A stretch of DNA of 64,000 bases from Paraburkholderia acidicola (GCF_002362315.1 NZ_MTZV01000006.1:2604001-2668000), one strand, 5' to 3'; shown: positions 34,480-43,746, counted from the first letter of the stretch. Notes: generated by a model from the letters alone, not told the origin. Numbers and translations: made by a program.

Positions 34480-35733
34480 ATGGCCACCTGGAGCGCTAGA
34501 TTGAGTGAGAAAACGCATTCGTCATCGGTTAGCCTGGCAGGGCAAGCGGATTCATCCGCCGCAGATGCCACGCTGACGCCTCTCTGGGTCGTGGTTGGCC
34601 TCGCGATGGGGCCGGCGGTGGCGCTCGGGCTGTCCCGCTTTGCTTACGCGCTATTGCTTCCGCTTATGCGCGCGGGTCTTGGCTGGAGCTTTGCCGATGC
34701 AGGGGCGATGAATACCGCCAATGCTGCGGGCTACCTCGTGGGCGCACTGATTACCGCACCATTGGGCCGGTGGATCGGCAACAAGCGTGTGTTTGCAATT
34801 GGGCTTCTCTTAACCGCTTTAAGCGTCGGCGCAACCGGTCTGACCTCGCATTTCACGCTGCTGCTCGTGCTGCGAACACTGACGGGTGTAACGGGCGCGC
34901 TCGCATTCGTTGCGGGTGCTGGCCTGACCTCCGCGGCGGCTGCAGGAGGCAGCAAGAGTCGCGCGCCAACCGTTCTCGGTGTGTATTTTGCGGGTGCCGG
35001 ATTGGGCGTGATGGCCTCGGCGCTCACCATCCCGCCGTTGCTATCGGCAATGGGCTGGCGAGGAGGCTGGCTGGTGCTGGGTGGCCTGTCGCTGCTGGCG
35101 ACGATCTACGGATGGAGTGTGCTGGGTTACACGCCCGAGCCATCGCACAACGCCAGCAAGGCGCGCGGCGGCTGGTCCCTGAAGTTCATGGTGTGCAAGC
35201 TGCTGTCGTACTGTCTCTACGGCGCGGGGTATATCACCTACGCCACCTTCATCGTTGCGTACCTACGCAGCAACGTTGGTTTCAATAGTTATGGCATTAC
35301 GACTTTCTGGTCTGTCCTTGGCCTAGCAGCAATCGTTGCTGCGTTCGCGTGGGGCCCCGTACTTGGTCATCTGAAGGGCGGCTGGGGAACGGCCGCGACG
35401 GTCGCCATGGTTGCTGTCGGCGCCGTGCTTCCGCTCATCTGGCCCACTGCTGCGGGTGCCTACCTGTCGGCGATTCTCTTCGGCGGTTCATTTCTTGCAG
35501 TCGTCGCTGCGGTGACCAGCTTTGCGCGCCGGGCAGCAAAGCCGCATGCATGGACGACTGCGATTGCTGCACTAACCGTGGCGTTTGGCGTGGGGCAATG
35601 CATCGGCCCGCTACTGAGCGGCACGCTTTCCGATGGACCTTCCGGGATTCGTGCTGGTCTGTGGCTTTCGGTCGGGATTCTGACGCTGTCTGTCATCGTC
35701 GCGGCATTCCAGCGGGAACCCGAGGCGTCTTGA
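34480..35733 (+). CDS. MFS transporter, YbfB/YjiJ type
   Basis: 417 aa, about twelve hydrophobic segments. VALGLSRFAYALLLPLMRAGLGWSF and MNTANAAGYLVGALI are the family start. Probably exports or imports the substrate or product of the SDR immediately upstream; no residue pattern names the solute. The start lies 3 bp after the SDR stop, so the two form an operon under TetR control. Confidence 0.9.
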   Translation: MATWSARLSEKTHSSSVSLAGQADSSAADATLTPLWVVVGLAMGPAVALGLSRFAYALLLPLMRAGLGWSFADAGAMNTANAAGYLVGALITAPLGRWIGNKRVFAIGLLLTALSVGATGLTSHFTLLLVLRTLTGVTGALAFVAGAGLTSAAAAGGSKSRAPTVLGVYFAGAGLGVMASALTIPPLLSAMGWRGGWLVLGGLSLLATIYGWSVLGYTPEPSHNASKARGGWSLKFMVCKLLSYCLYGAGYITYATFIVAYLRSNVGFNSYGITTFWSVLGLAAIVAAFAWGPVLGHLKGGWGTAATVAMVAVGAVLPLIWPTAAGAYLSAILFGGSFLAVVAAVTSFARRAAKPHAWTTAIAALTVAFGVGQCIGPLLSGTLSDGPSGIRAGLWLSVGILTLSVIVAAFQREPEAS

Positions 35734-35799
35734 TCGCGTGAGCCGCGGCGAAAGCGCATCAGCAGCAACGGGGCCGACGACGTACCCGGTCGCGATTGT

Positions 35800-36573
35800 T
35801 TACTCGCCAGAGTGCCGCGCTGCCTGTTCGATCAGTGCAGCAACTTCCCTCGGATGGGATTCAAACACTGCATGGCTTGCACCGTTGATCTCGACCGTAT
35901 TCGCATGAGCGCGTGCTGCATACATGCGCTGGAGGTTCGGGCTCATCATCCTGTCGGCCGTCGCGACCATGTACCAGCTCGGCTTTGTCTTCCATGCCGG
36001 ATCGGCAACCTGCGCCGAGAATTCGGATGCTGCAAGCGGGATCTGCGCATGCGCCTCGAACTCGGCTTGGGCGCGGGGCAGGTCAGGTGCGAACTGTGAT
36101 GGGTAGTCGACCGGTTTCAGGTAAACGAAGTTATCCGGAGTTCCGACGATAGATACAGGTGCACCAGGGTACTTCTTGTTGTTGTCCGCCATGGTTTCAC
36201 CCGCATCCAGTGCATGTGCGGTGATATAGACCAGCGACTTCACGTGGCCGTCGTTCCCCGCTTCACTAATAACGGTGCCCGCGTAGCTATGGCCGACGAG
36301 TACGCAAGGACCGTCAAGACTATTGAGTACGCGTTTCGTGGCGGTCACGTCGTCGTTGAATGACGTCAGCGGTTGTTGCACCAGTGTCACGCGGTAGCCA
36401 TCCTTCGTCAGGATGTTGTAGACAGGACGCCAACCCGCTGCATCGGCAAATGCGCCGTGAACCACGACGATATTTTTCACAGGCGCGGCAAGCGCGGGCA
36501 CTGCGGTGATGGTATGCAGGCACAGCGCGGAGATGGCTTGCGCCACGACAGAGCGTAAGGTGGGAAAACGCAT
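35800..36573 (-). CDS. Exported alpha/beta hydrolase, esterase type
   Basis: 257 aa. Signal peptide ending VPALAA (~30), then VVVHGAFADAAGWRPVYNIL, nucleophile elbow GHSYAGT with S96, and a C-terminal NGASHAVFESHP histidine. It matches the small salicylate-esterase-like hydrolase group common in Burkholderiales. ATG 36573 with AAGGA gives the signal peptide; the ORF extends to 36735 in frame without features. The second hydrolase begins upstream on the same strand, so they may be co-transcribed. Confidence 0.88.
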   Translation of the reverse strand: MRFPTLRSVVAQAISALCLHTITAVPALAAPVKNIVVVHGAFADAAGWRPVYNILTKDGYRVTLVQQPLTSFNDDVTATKRVLNSLDGPCVLVGHSYAGTVISEAGNDGHVKSLVYITAHALDAGETMADNNKKYPGAPVSIVGTPDNFVYLKPVDYPSQFAPDLPRAQAEFEAHAQIPLAASEFSAQVADPAWKTKPSWYMVATADRMMSPNLQRMYAARAHANTVEINGASHAVFESHPREVAALIEQAARHSGE

Positions 36574-36679
36574 GATCAATCCTTGAGTGGTTAAGCGGCC
36601 AAAGCAAATCAGAATTGTTGAGTGGATGGAAAGCAGGATCGCGATACAGACGGCCTGAGCGAAAGCGCCGTCATCGAAT

Positions 36680-37753
36680 TCAATGCACGGTGAGGAAGTC
36701 CTGCACCGCGGCGATCGTCGGCGCGGGCGCTTCATCCATCAGCCAGTGGCCCGCGTTCGGGATAATGACTTCCTGCACGTTCGTCGCTGCGTTGCGCATG
36801 ATGATTCCCACATTGGCGCCGAACGCTTTCTCGGCGCCGATGGCGAGCACCGGCATCGTCAGCTTCGTCTGCATTGCCTTGAGATTGTCGGCGTCGTCCT
36901 TCTGGTCGATCGCGAGGAACTGGGCGAACGCGGAATGCATCGCGCCGGGCCTTGCATAGATCGCAGCGTAGTGGCGGCGGGTCGCCTCGTCGATCTTCGA
37001 CGGGTCGCCGGCGAACTCGTCCCAGAAGCGGTCGAGATAGATGCGTTCGCGTCCGGCAACCAGACGCTCGGCGTCACGGCCACCGAAGTTGAAGTGCCAC
37101 AGCGCGGGCATGCGCACGATCTGGTCCCACGGCGGGATACCGGGGATCGGCGAGTCGATTACAACGAGACGGGTTGTCTTGTCCGGATAGCGTGCTGCGT
37201 AGGCATACGCGACCATCACGCCGATGTCGTGGCCCACGATGTCGGCGTGGTCGATGCCGAGCCTGTCGAGGACCGCCTGAATGTCGCCGGCCTGTGTCCA
37301 CTTGTCATAGCCGCCGGCGGGGTGCGAGGACAGGCCCATGCCGCGCAGGTCGGGCACGACGACGGTGTGGTCCTTCTCGAGCACGGCGGCCATCGGCGCC
37401 CACATGTCACCGGTCTCGCCGAAGCCATGGATCAGCACGACCGCGGGCCCATGACCGCCGACGCGGACGTTGATCGTCGCGTCGCCGTTCACCACCTCCG
37501 AGTGGCGGAAGTCGGCCGGGAAGGGGGTGATCGCGGCGTGCGCCGACAGGGCGCCCAGCGTCAGGCTGGCGGCGAAGCCGACCGCCACTCGACGAAAAGT
37601 GCGGGAGAGCGCGGACCAGACGCTTGCGGAGTTCTTCGGTTTCTCAGCGTGAGGGAACGTTTGCCGGGCGGATGCGCCGTCGGCTTCGATCGTGTTCGTC
37701 TGCATCACGGCCGGGACGGGATAAATCCCTTCTACGTTGGCATGCTCGTTCAT
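36680..37753 (-). CDS. Exported epoxide-hydrolase/dehalogenase-like alpha/beta hydrolase
   Basis: 357 aa. The nucleophile is aspartate D176 in GHDIGVMVAYAYAARYP, HGFGE (109-113) forms the oxyanion side, and the C-terminal PNAGHWLMDEAP holds the base; an Asp nucleophile points to epoxide hydrolase or haloalkane dehalogenase rather than esterase. A ~50-residue polar N-terminal extension precedes a signal-like RRVAVGFAASLTLGALSAHA. ATG 37753 has GGAG; the ORF extends in frame to 37840. The late position of the signal is unusual and could mean a Tat-like or uncleaved anchor. Confidence 0.85.
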   Translation of the reverse strand: MNEHANVEGIYPVPAVMQTNTIEADGASARQTFPHAEKPKNSASVWSALSRTFRRVAVGFAASLTLGALSAHAAITPFPADFRHSEVVNGDATINVRVGGHGPAVVLIHGFGETGDMWAPMAAVLEKDHTVVVPDLRGMGLSSHPAGGYDKWTQAGDIQAVLDRLGIDHADIVGHDIGVMVAYAYAARYPDKTTRLVVIDSPIPGIPPWDQIVRMPALWHFNFGGRDAERLVAGRERIYLDRFWDEFAGDPSKIDEATRRHYAAIYARPGAMHSAFAQFLAIDQKDDADNLKAMQTKLTMPVLAIGAEKAFGANVGIIMRNAATNVQEVIIPNAGHWLMDEAPAPTIAAVQDFLTVH

Positions 37754-38055
37754 CTGTGTACTCCAGGTGGTTTCTCGTTGGGGGCGGCTCACAGCGCGGC
37801 GGCGAACCGCCCGGCAGGGAACCGCACATAAAGAAGTCATGCCGTATATCAGTGATCTGGACCGGATGCGGCATCGACGAAACGAATTCTATAACGTGCG
37901 TAATAAAACGTTCAATGAATTTTGTAACGATGGTGATAAAACAGAGTCATGAAGTGTCTTTTCTCACGCGAACGGCAGCGTCGGACACGCCAGTTTTGTA
38001 TCGATCGTGCTAAAATAAGTCCGCGAGTAACGGAAATTCAGGGAGCTGCACAAAA
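37754..38055. other. 302-bp divergent promoter region, hydrolase/TetR
   Basis: AT-richer centre (37890-37950) with repeated ATAAAAC-like elements at about 37903 and 37933, and a TAAAAT -10-like box near 38010 upstream of TetR. No gene is visible. The TetR protein probably binds here to control itself and the hydrolase. Confidence 0.4.
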
Positions 38056-38643
38056 ATGGCGAGACCGAGAGAGTTCGACGAAGAGGCGGTGCTGGACAAG
38101 GCGACTGAGCACTTCTGGGTGAACGGGTATGAATCCACGTCCATGCGTGATCTGGCCGAGGGCACAGGACTGACCAGTCCAAGCCTGTACAACGCGTTCG
38201 GCGACAAGCGGGCTCTCTATCGGCTGGTGCTCGATCGATATGTTCAGTCTGCGCTCGTCAATTGCACCGAAATATTCGAGGGCGACACACCGCCTCTGCA
38301 AGCCATAGAACGGTACATCGACGCGATCATCGCTGAGGCGCTCAGCGATAAGCTGCGCAAGGGCTGCTTTGTGGTAAATACCGCGCTTGAGGTCGCACCA
38401 CATGACGAAGAGTTTCGCGAGGTGGTCACCTACATTTTTGGCCGGATCGAGCGGTACCTGCGCGACAGCATTGCTGCGGGTCAGTCGGACGGGTCGATTT
38501 CGACGGATCAGTCTGCAACCGATCTCGCGAGGCTGTTTCTCGGCACTTCTTTAGGTATTCGGGTATTTGCGCGGACGCGTCCCGATCGCGCGCTGCTTAA
38601 GGGTCTCGCGCGACCCCTTTTCTCCCTGTTGCGAAAACCCTGA
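38056..38643 (+). CDS. TetR-family transcriptional repressor
   Basis: 195 aa. MARPREFDEEAVLDKATEHFWVNGYESTSMRDLAEGTGLTSPSLYNAFGDKR is a textbook TetR start of the YezE/AcuR-like subgroup, with KGCFVVNTALEVAP after it. AGGGAG precedes ATG 38056. Divergent from the exported epoxide-hydrolase-like gene, its probable target. Confidence 0.92.
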   Translation: MARPREFDEEAVLDKATEHFWVNGYESTSMRDLAEGTGLTSPSLYNAFGDKRALYRLVLDRYVQSALVNCTEIFEGDTPPLQAIERYIDAIIAEALSDKLRKGCFVVNTALEVAPHDEEFREVVTYIFGRIERYLRDSIAAGQSDGSISTDQSATDLARLFLGTSLGIRVFARTRPDRALLKGLARPLFSLLRKP

Positions 38644-38656
38644 ACCACCACATTTC

Positions 38657-39061
38657 CTACACCGTCTCTGGTCGCTCATCGAACCGCAGTCTTGCTTCCT
38701 CGATCGCTGGGCGATTCTTTCTTCCCCAGGCCGCTAGCGCTCTCAATGGCGCGATCAATGAGCTGCCTAACTCGGTGAGTTCGTACTCGACTTTGGGTGG
38801 AATGACTGGATAAACCGTTCTGGTCACGAGACCGTCTCGTTCGAGACCTCGCAAGGTCAGCGTGAGCATGCGGTGCGACACGCCGTTGACTGTACGCAGG
38901 ATGGTGTTGAAGCGTTGCGGTCCGTCCGAAAGAGCGCCAACTACCATCACGGTCCATTTGTCACCGATTCGATCCAGTACCTGTGCCATTGCGCGGCACT
39001 CGGCATGGATTTCTTCGTCGTGCACAAGGGTCGTCACTTCGGATGGCACTCGACTAGCCAC
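38657..39061 (-). CDS. HxlR-family transcriptional regulator
   Basis: 134 aa from GTG 39061, which has AGGAG six bases upstream; the frame continues to GTG 39109 without a ribosome site. MAQVLDRIGDKWTVMVVGALSDGPQRFNTILRTVNGVSHRMLTLTLRGLERDGLV is the family HTH; an upstream cysteine (in HAECRAM) is at the position that senses electrophiles in YodB/HypR-type members. Divergent from the azoreductase gene, the classic target of such redox-sensing HxlR proteins. Confidence 0.9.
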   Translation of the reverse strand: MASRVPSEVTTLVHDEEIHAECRAMAQVLDRIGDKWTVMVVGALSDGPQRFNTILRTVNGVSHRMLTLTLRGLERDGLVTRTVYPVIPPKVEYELTELGSSLIAPLRALAAWGRKNRPAIEEARLRFDERPETV

Positions 39062-39122
39062 GGCACTCTCCTGGATTTTCTCTAAGGAACATCGGTGTTC
39101 GTGCAGCACTTATTAGTGCGTT

Positions 39123-39150
39123 CTTGTCAATGTACAAGATATCAAAGATA
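39123..39150. promoter_or_regulatory. Inverted repeats in the HxlR/azoreductase intergenic region
   Basis: CTTGT (39123-39127) with ACAAG (39134-39138), then TATC-AAA-GATA at 39140-39150. Short palindromes like these are typical of HxlR operators. They lie in the divergent promoter of HxlR and azoreductase. Confidence 0.4.
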
Positions 39151-39290
39151 GTTTCACGTACAAATTTAGCGTTACGCACTGGCAGCTTGTTGCGCGTCGA
39201 CACCATACCTTAGCTTCCGCTAAAGGGTGCGTATGCATTTTTCTATTCACGCTCGATTTCTCGGGCAATCATTAAAGTGAAGGATCGTTC

Positions 39291-39923
39291 ATGAGCAAAT
39301 TGCTGCATCTCGATACCAGCATTCAAACGAGCAACTCGGTGAGTCGACGCCTGTCTGCCGCCATTGTGGACAAGCTCAAGAATGCCGATGAAGACCTTGA
39401 TATCACCTATCGGGATCTCGCAGCCCATCCGTTGCCGCATCTGACGGAGCCGGTATTCGCGGTCCATGTCCAGTCGGCGGATGCGTCAGGTCTGAATCCC
39501 GAACAACGGGACGACATTGCTGAAAGCGCGAACGTACTCGCTGAGTTCCAGGCCGCCGACACCATCGTGATAGGTCTCGCGTTCTACAACTACTCGATCC
39601 CCAGTTCGTTGAAGGTCTGGATTGATCGGGTGGTGGTCGCCGGTAAGACGTTCTCTTTCGGAAGTGGTGCGGGCCCCGTGGGGCTGGCTGCGGGAAAGCG
39701 GGTAATCGTCGCCATTGCCCGGGGCGGTGTCTATGCCGAGGGCTCGCCTTCCGCGCACCGCGAACACGCAGAAACCTACTTGAGGCACATCTTCGCGCTG
39801 ATCGGGATTAACGATCTTGAAGTGATCGTGGCAGAAGGGCTGGTGTTCGGGCCGGAGGCAAGCGCCGCCTCCGAGCAGATGGCAATGAACCGCATCGATG
39901 CACTCCCCGTGATGGCGATCTAA
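39291..39923 (+). CDS. azoR: FMN-dependent NADH-azoreductase, second paralogue
   Basis: 210 aa flavodoxin-like reductase. SIQTSNSVSRRLSAAIVDKL, FYNYSIPSSLKVWIDRVVVAGKTF and IARGGVYAEGS are the AzoR motifs. Two-electron reduction of quinones and azo compounds. ATG 39291 follows AAGGA. It leads a plus-strand set with the DsbA-like protein (42 bp gap) and MATE pump, under divergent HxlR control. Confidence 0.92.
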   Translation: MSKLLHLDTSIQTSNSVSRRLSAAIVDKLKNADEDLDITYRDLAAHPLPHLTEPVFAVHVQSADASGLNPEQRDDIAESANVLAEFQAADTIVIGLAFYNYSIPSSLKVWIDRVVVAGKTFSFGSGAGPVGLAAGKRVIVAIARGGVYAEGSPSAHREHAETYLRHIFALIGINDLEVIVAEGLVFGPEASAASEQMAMNRIDALPVMAI

Positions 39924-39965
39924 CTTCTCCTGCGCGCAGGGAAACGGGTTTCTCCTGGAGGTGTC

Positions 39966-40625
39966 ATGCCTGCATTGAAAATAGATCTGTATTCGGACAT
40001 CGTATGCCCGTGGTGTCTCATCGGGCAGCATCGCCTGGACAAAGTGCTGTCCGAGCGATTTCCGGATCTGGCTGTCGATATCGAACACCATCCTTATGAG
40101 CTGATGCCGAATGCGCCGCCGGAAGGCATTCGTCTGGCGGACTACTTTCGTAAGAAAGGCATCACGAACATGGCGCCTGCTTTCGAGCGACCGGAAGCGG
40201 AGGCGCGTGCTTCAGGTTTGCACCTGAACCTGAGTCTCCAGCCCTACGTCTACAGGACGGTTTACGCCCATACGCTGCTGCGTGCCGCCAGAGCACGCGG
40301 TACACAGCACGCGCTGGCTGTGGCACTGACGCGCGCGTATTTCGATGACCGGCACAATATTTCCGATCCGGAAACGCTCAGCGAGATTGCTGCGCGCTAT
40401 GGGTTCCAGCGCAAGGAGGTATGCGCACTCCTCGAGGACGAGGTGGAGATCACGAAGACGGAGGCCGACATCGCGAGAGCGCGGGCCGCTGGCGTGTCGT
40501 CTGTTCCGACTTTCAAGGCGGGTCCTTTGGCCATCGAGGGAGCGCGATCGGAAGACGAGCTAGCGGCACTGATCAGCAATGCCACCAAGATCGAAGCGGC
40601 CATTCAGTCGCACGATGATCATTGA
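39966..40625 (+). CDS. DsbA-family oxidoreductase, FrnE-like
   Basis: 219 aa thioredoxin-fold protein without signal peptide. Active-site CPWC (C14, C17) close to the N-terminus and the cis-proline segment SSVPTFKAG, as in FrnE and the 2-hydroxychromene-2-carboxylate isomerase relatives. Cytoplasmic disulfide isomerase role in redox stress is the likeliest. TGGAGG precedes ATG 39966. Its TGA overlaps the TTG start proposed for the MATE gene. Confidence 0.9.
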   Translation: MPALKIDLYSDIVCPWCLIGQHRLDKVLSERFPDLAVDIEHHPYELMPNAPPEGIRLADYFRKKGITNMAPAFERPEAEARASGLHLNLSLQPYVYRTVYAHTLLRAARARGTQHALAVALTRAYFDDRHNISDPETLSEIAARYGFQRKEVCALLEDEVEITKTEADIARARAAGVSSVPTFKAGPLAIEGARSEDELAALISNATKIEAAIQSHDDH

Positions 40626-41998
40626 CTCACCATGCCGTGGTCCCGTCGCGCCTGCGCGCCATGCTGGAAGCACCCATTGCGCCGCTGCTGGCGCGCATGG
40701 GCTGGCCGAACATGCTGATGATGCTGGCCCAGTCGTCGACGGGCCTCGTCGAGACGTGGTTTCTCGCGAGACTCGGCACGCAGATACTTGCAGGCATCGC
40801 GGTGGTTGTGCCGATGTTGATACTGATGCAGAACCTGTCGCAAGGTGCGATGGGCGGCGGTATCTCGTCGTCGGTCGCGCGTGCGCTTGGCGCCGGCAAT
40901 GTGGCGCTGGTCGACCCGCTCGCGAGGCACGCGGTAGCCCTCAACTCGCTCATCGGCATTGCGCTCTCCATTGTCCTGCTTGCGGTTGCCCGGCCGCTGT
41001 TCCAGATGCTCGGCGTGCACGGTGCGGCGCTCGACGCCGCCAGCACATACGGGCACGTCCTGTTCGCCGGCTTGCCGTTGATGTGGGCGATGAATGCACT
41101 AGCAAGCGTGATTCGCGGCACGGGCAACATGGTGGTACCCGGCGCAGTGATCTGCGGTGGCGCGGTGCTGCTGATTCCACTGTCGCCGTGTCTGATCTTC
41201 GGCATCGGCCCGTTGCCTCACCTCGGTGTCGCGGGTGGCGCATGGGCACTCGTTGCGTACTACACAGCGGGTACCGCGATACTCGGCTGGTATTGCGTGA
41301 GCGGACGCAATCCGGCTCGCCTGTCGCGCGGCCCGCTGCATTGGGCGCCGATGCGTCGCATTCTCATGGTTGGCGGTCCTGCATGTCTGAATCCGCTTCT
41401 GACGAACGCGCTCATCGCGCTGACTGGTGCTGCCGTCGCTGCACACGCGGGCACTGCGGCGCTCGCCGGTTACGGAATCGCTACGCGCCTCGAATATCTG
41501 CTGATGCCGATGGCGTTTGGCATCGGCGCACCGATGGTGGCGCTCGTCGGCGCGAACATCGGCGCGGGACAGCGCGAACGCGCACGGCGCATCGCGCTGA
41601 CCGGTGGCGCGATGGCGTTCGTGCTTGCCGAACTGGTCGGCGTCGCGGCAGCGCTGTGGCCGCATGCGTGGCTGCTCCTGTTCGGCGCCAACGAGCAGTT
41701 GCTGCAGACCGGCTCTACGTGTTTGCGCATCATCGGTCCTTTCTACGGTTTCTTCGGGCTCGGTTTCTCGCTGTATCTGGCGTCGCAGGGCGCGGGCCGG
41801 CTCGGCTGGCCGCTCGGCGCGGGCGTGCTGCGGCTCGTGCTGTATGCCGGCGTCGGTGCACTGGCGTTACGGATTACCGGGTCGCTGACGCTGTTCTTCG
41901 CGATCGGCGCCGTTGCGATGGTGGCGTACGGCGTGATCATCCTCTGGTCGGTTGCATCGGGGCGCTGGTTTGTCGCGCGCGCCCGCAGCGCTGGCTGA
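40622..41998 (+). CDS. MATE-family multidrug efflux transporter
   Basis: 458 aa, about twelve hydrophobic segments in two related halves (LLARMGWPNMLMMLAQSSTGLVETWF; GIATRLEYLLMPMAFGIGAPMVALVGANIGAGQ). Sodium- or proton-driven drug or electrophile export. The start is uncertain: TTG 40622 overlaps the DsbA-like stop, while ATG 40661 has no better ribosome site. Third gene of the azoreductase set. Confidence 0.9.
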   Translation: MTHHAVVPSRLRAMLEAPIAPLLARMGWPNMLMMLAQSSTGLVETWFLARLGTQILAGIAVVVPMLILMQNLSQGAMGGGISSSVARALGAGNVALVDPLARHAVALNSLIGIALSIVLLAVARPLFQMLGVHGAALDAASTYGHVLFAGLPLMWAMNALASVIRGTGNMVVPGAVICGGAVLLIPLSPCLIFGIGPLPHLGVAGGAWALVAYYTAGTAILGWYCVSGRNPARLSRGPLHWAPMRRILMVGGPACLNPLLTNALIALTGAAVAAHAGTAALAGYGIATRLEYLLMPMAFGIGAPMVALVGANIGAGQRERARRIALTGGAMAFVLAELVGVAAALWPHAWLLLFGANEQLLQTGSTCLRIIGPFYGFFGLGFSLYLASQGAGRLGWPLGAGVLRLVLYAGVGALALRITGSLTLFFAIGAVAMVAYGVIILWSVASGRWFVARARSAG

Positions 41999-42047
41999 AT
42001 TAGCATGGAGACTCCGGGCTGGCTCAGGCAACGTATCGAGCAACGTA

Positions 42048-42956
42048 TCAGGCAGACACAGCGAGCCGCGTTCTGAAAACATCGATCAGGGCGCGTACTT
42101 TCGCTGGCGGATAACTGGTTGGTGGAAACACCGCTTGAATGGCCGCGGACGCCGTCGTCCAGTCGGGCAATAGACGCACGAGGCGGCCGGCTTTCACGTC
42201 CGCCGCGATCGAGAAGTCCGTCAGCAGCGCGAAGCCGCCACCGGAAAGCGTGGCTGCGCGAGCGGCGTCGGCGGTGTTGACTTGAAGTCCGCTGCTGCAG
42301 CGTATGTTCTTCATGTCGCCATTGGCGCGTTGCAATTCGAGGGTCATTGGATGCGGCAATACCGACAGTGCAACAAAGGGCCATTTCGCCAGCGCGGCCG
42401 GCGAGCGGGGTTTTCCCCACTGCTCCACAAAAGCCGGGCTTGCCACCACCCATTTGACGAAGGCGCCGATTTTCACCGCGCGGTAGCTCGAATCGGCGAG
42501 TCGACCGAGCCGGATGGCGATATCGATGCTGTCCGCGATCAAATCCACGTAGCTGTCGTTGCAAATCAGTTCGACGTCGAGTTCTGGATAGGCATGGCGC
42601 AGATCGACCAGCGCTGGCGCGACCGCGAGCGCGCCATAGTCGTGCGGCGCGCTCACGCGCAACGTACCGCGCACCGGAGCGCTTGCGTCCGACACTGCCG
42701 ACAAGGCATCTTCGGCCGTCTGCAAGATTTTGCAACACGCGTCGTAAAACACGCGGCCGCCTTCGGTGACCTTGATCTGTCGAGTGGTTCGCACCAGCAG
42801 GCTTGCGCCTACCTCTCTCTCGAGCCGCTGAATATGTGTGCTGACCATCGCCTTTGCGAGCCCGAGGCGCGCCGCTGCCGCGGTAAGAGAACCTGCTTCG
42901 ACCACCGCCGCGAAAATCACCAGCCGGTTCAGATTGATGTCCCGTATGTCTGCCAT
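42048..42956 (-). CDS. LysR-family transcriptional regulator
   Basis: 302 aa. HTH FAAVVEAGSLTAAAARLGLAKAMVSTHIQRLE and effector domain LRVSAPHDYGALAVAPALVDL. Divergent from the GST gene (126 bp between starts) with a GATAG-N6-CTATC box between. Likely controls the GST and perhaps the downstream redox fusion. Confidence 0.93.
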   Translation of the reverse strand: MADIRDINLNRLVIFAAVVEAGSLTAAAARLGLAKAMVSTHIQRLEREVGASLLVRTTRQIKVTEGGRVFYDACCKILQTAEDALSAVSDASAPVRGTLRVSAPHDYGALAVAPALVDLRHAYPELDVELICNDSYVDLIADSIDIAIRLGRLADSSYRAVKIGAFVKWVVASPAFVEQWGKPRSPAALAKWPFVALSVLPHPMTLELQRANGDMKNIRCSSGLQVNTADAARAATLSGGGFALLTDFSIAADVKAGRLVRLLPDWTTASAAIQAVFPPTSYPPAKVRALIDVFRTRLAVSA

Positions 42957-43024
42957 GATCGATTGTCCACTTTCGATTGACTATGTTTTGAAGCTTAGCA
43001 GTCTTCTCGCGCGATGCGGCGGTC

Positions 43025-43040
43025 GATAGCATTGACTATC
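43025..43040. promoter_or_regulatory. LysR box candidate, GATAG-N6-CTATC
   Basis: A 16-bp interrupted palindrome with T-N11-A features in the LysR/GST intergenic region. ATTGACTAT, part of it, is repeated exactly at 42976-42984 next to the LysR start, giving two potential sites 55 bp apart. Confidence 0.5.
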
Positions 43041-43082
43041 TGTTCCAGTTCGAACACCCAGCTCTTTCAAAGGATCTTCCCT

Positions 43083-43724
43083 GTGCCCGCTGCTAAACCT
43101 GCCCAACCGATTCGCCTGCATACCACGCTGCTGTCCGGACACGGTCATCGTGTGAAGCTGTTTCTGACGTTGCTGGATCTGCCGTTCGAAGTAGTCGAGC
43201 TGAACATGGCCGCCGGCGACAATCGTCGCCCGGAATATCTTCAGCTCAATCCGTTCGGTCAGATACCGACGATCGAAGACGGCGACACGGTGCTGTTCGA
43301 TTCGAATGCGATTCTCGTCTATCTCGCGAAGCGTTACGGCGATCCGTCATGGCTGCCGCAAGACGCATTGAGCGCTGCGGCGGTACAGCGCTGGCTTTCG
43401 CTTGCCGCCGGACCGATTGCCTACGGCCCGTGTACCGCACGGCTCGTTACCGTGTTCGGTGCATCGCATCACCTCGAAACCGCGCAAAAGATTGCGATAA
43501 AACTGTTCGATGTGCTGGAGCGCGAACTCGCCGACAAGCTTTTCGCGGCCGGTGAGCACGTGACGATCGCCGACATCGCGGCACACACGTACATTGCGCA
43601 TGCGCCGGAGGGTGGTGTGGCGCTTGAACCGTATCCGAACATTCGCGCGTGGTTGCGCCGCGTCGAGGCGTTGCCGCGTTTTGTTGCAATGCCGTCTACC
43701 GAGGTGGGTCTGCTTGCCGGTTAA
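43083..43724 (+). CDS. Glutathione S-transferase
   Basis: 213 aa. N-terminal thioredoxin-like domain with LLSGHGHRVKLFLTLLDLPFEVVEL and NPFGQIPTIEDGDTVLFDSNAILVYLAKRYG (cis-Pro and glutathione-binding DSNA), then a helical domain with VTIADIAAHTYIAH. GTG 43083 has AAGGA eight bases upstream; the ORF extends in frame to 43014. Followed after 22 bp by the PNPOx-reductase fusion, probably as an operon. Confidence 0.92.
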   Translation: MPAAKPAQPIRLHTTLLSGHGHRVKLFLTLLDLPFEVVELNMAAGDNRRPEYLQLNPFGQIPTIEDGDTVLFDSNAILVYLAKRYGDPSWLPQDALSAAAVQRWLSLAAGPIAYGPCTARLVTVFGASHHLETAQKIAIKLFDVLERELADKLFAAGEHVTIADIAAHTYIAHAPEGGVALEPYPNIRAWLRRVEALPRFVAMPSTEVGLLAG

Positions 43725-43746
43725 CGGCACAGGCTCAGGAATCGCC

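Noticed and set aside
36683..37831. 382-aa plus-strand frame opposite the epoxide-hydrolase-like gene
   Set aside because: Repeated basic/aspartate composition and full overlap with a clear hydrolase on the other strand.
40579..42003. 474-aa plus-strand frame over the MATE gene
   Set aside because: Different frame, Arg/Cys-rich; the MATE frame has the real membrane helices.
41743..43032. 429-aa minus-strand frame over MATE 3' end and LysR
   Set aside because: Out of frame with the LysR gene, which has clear family motifs.
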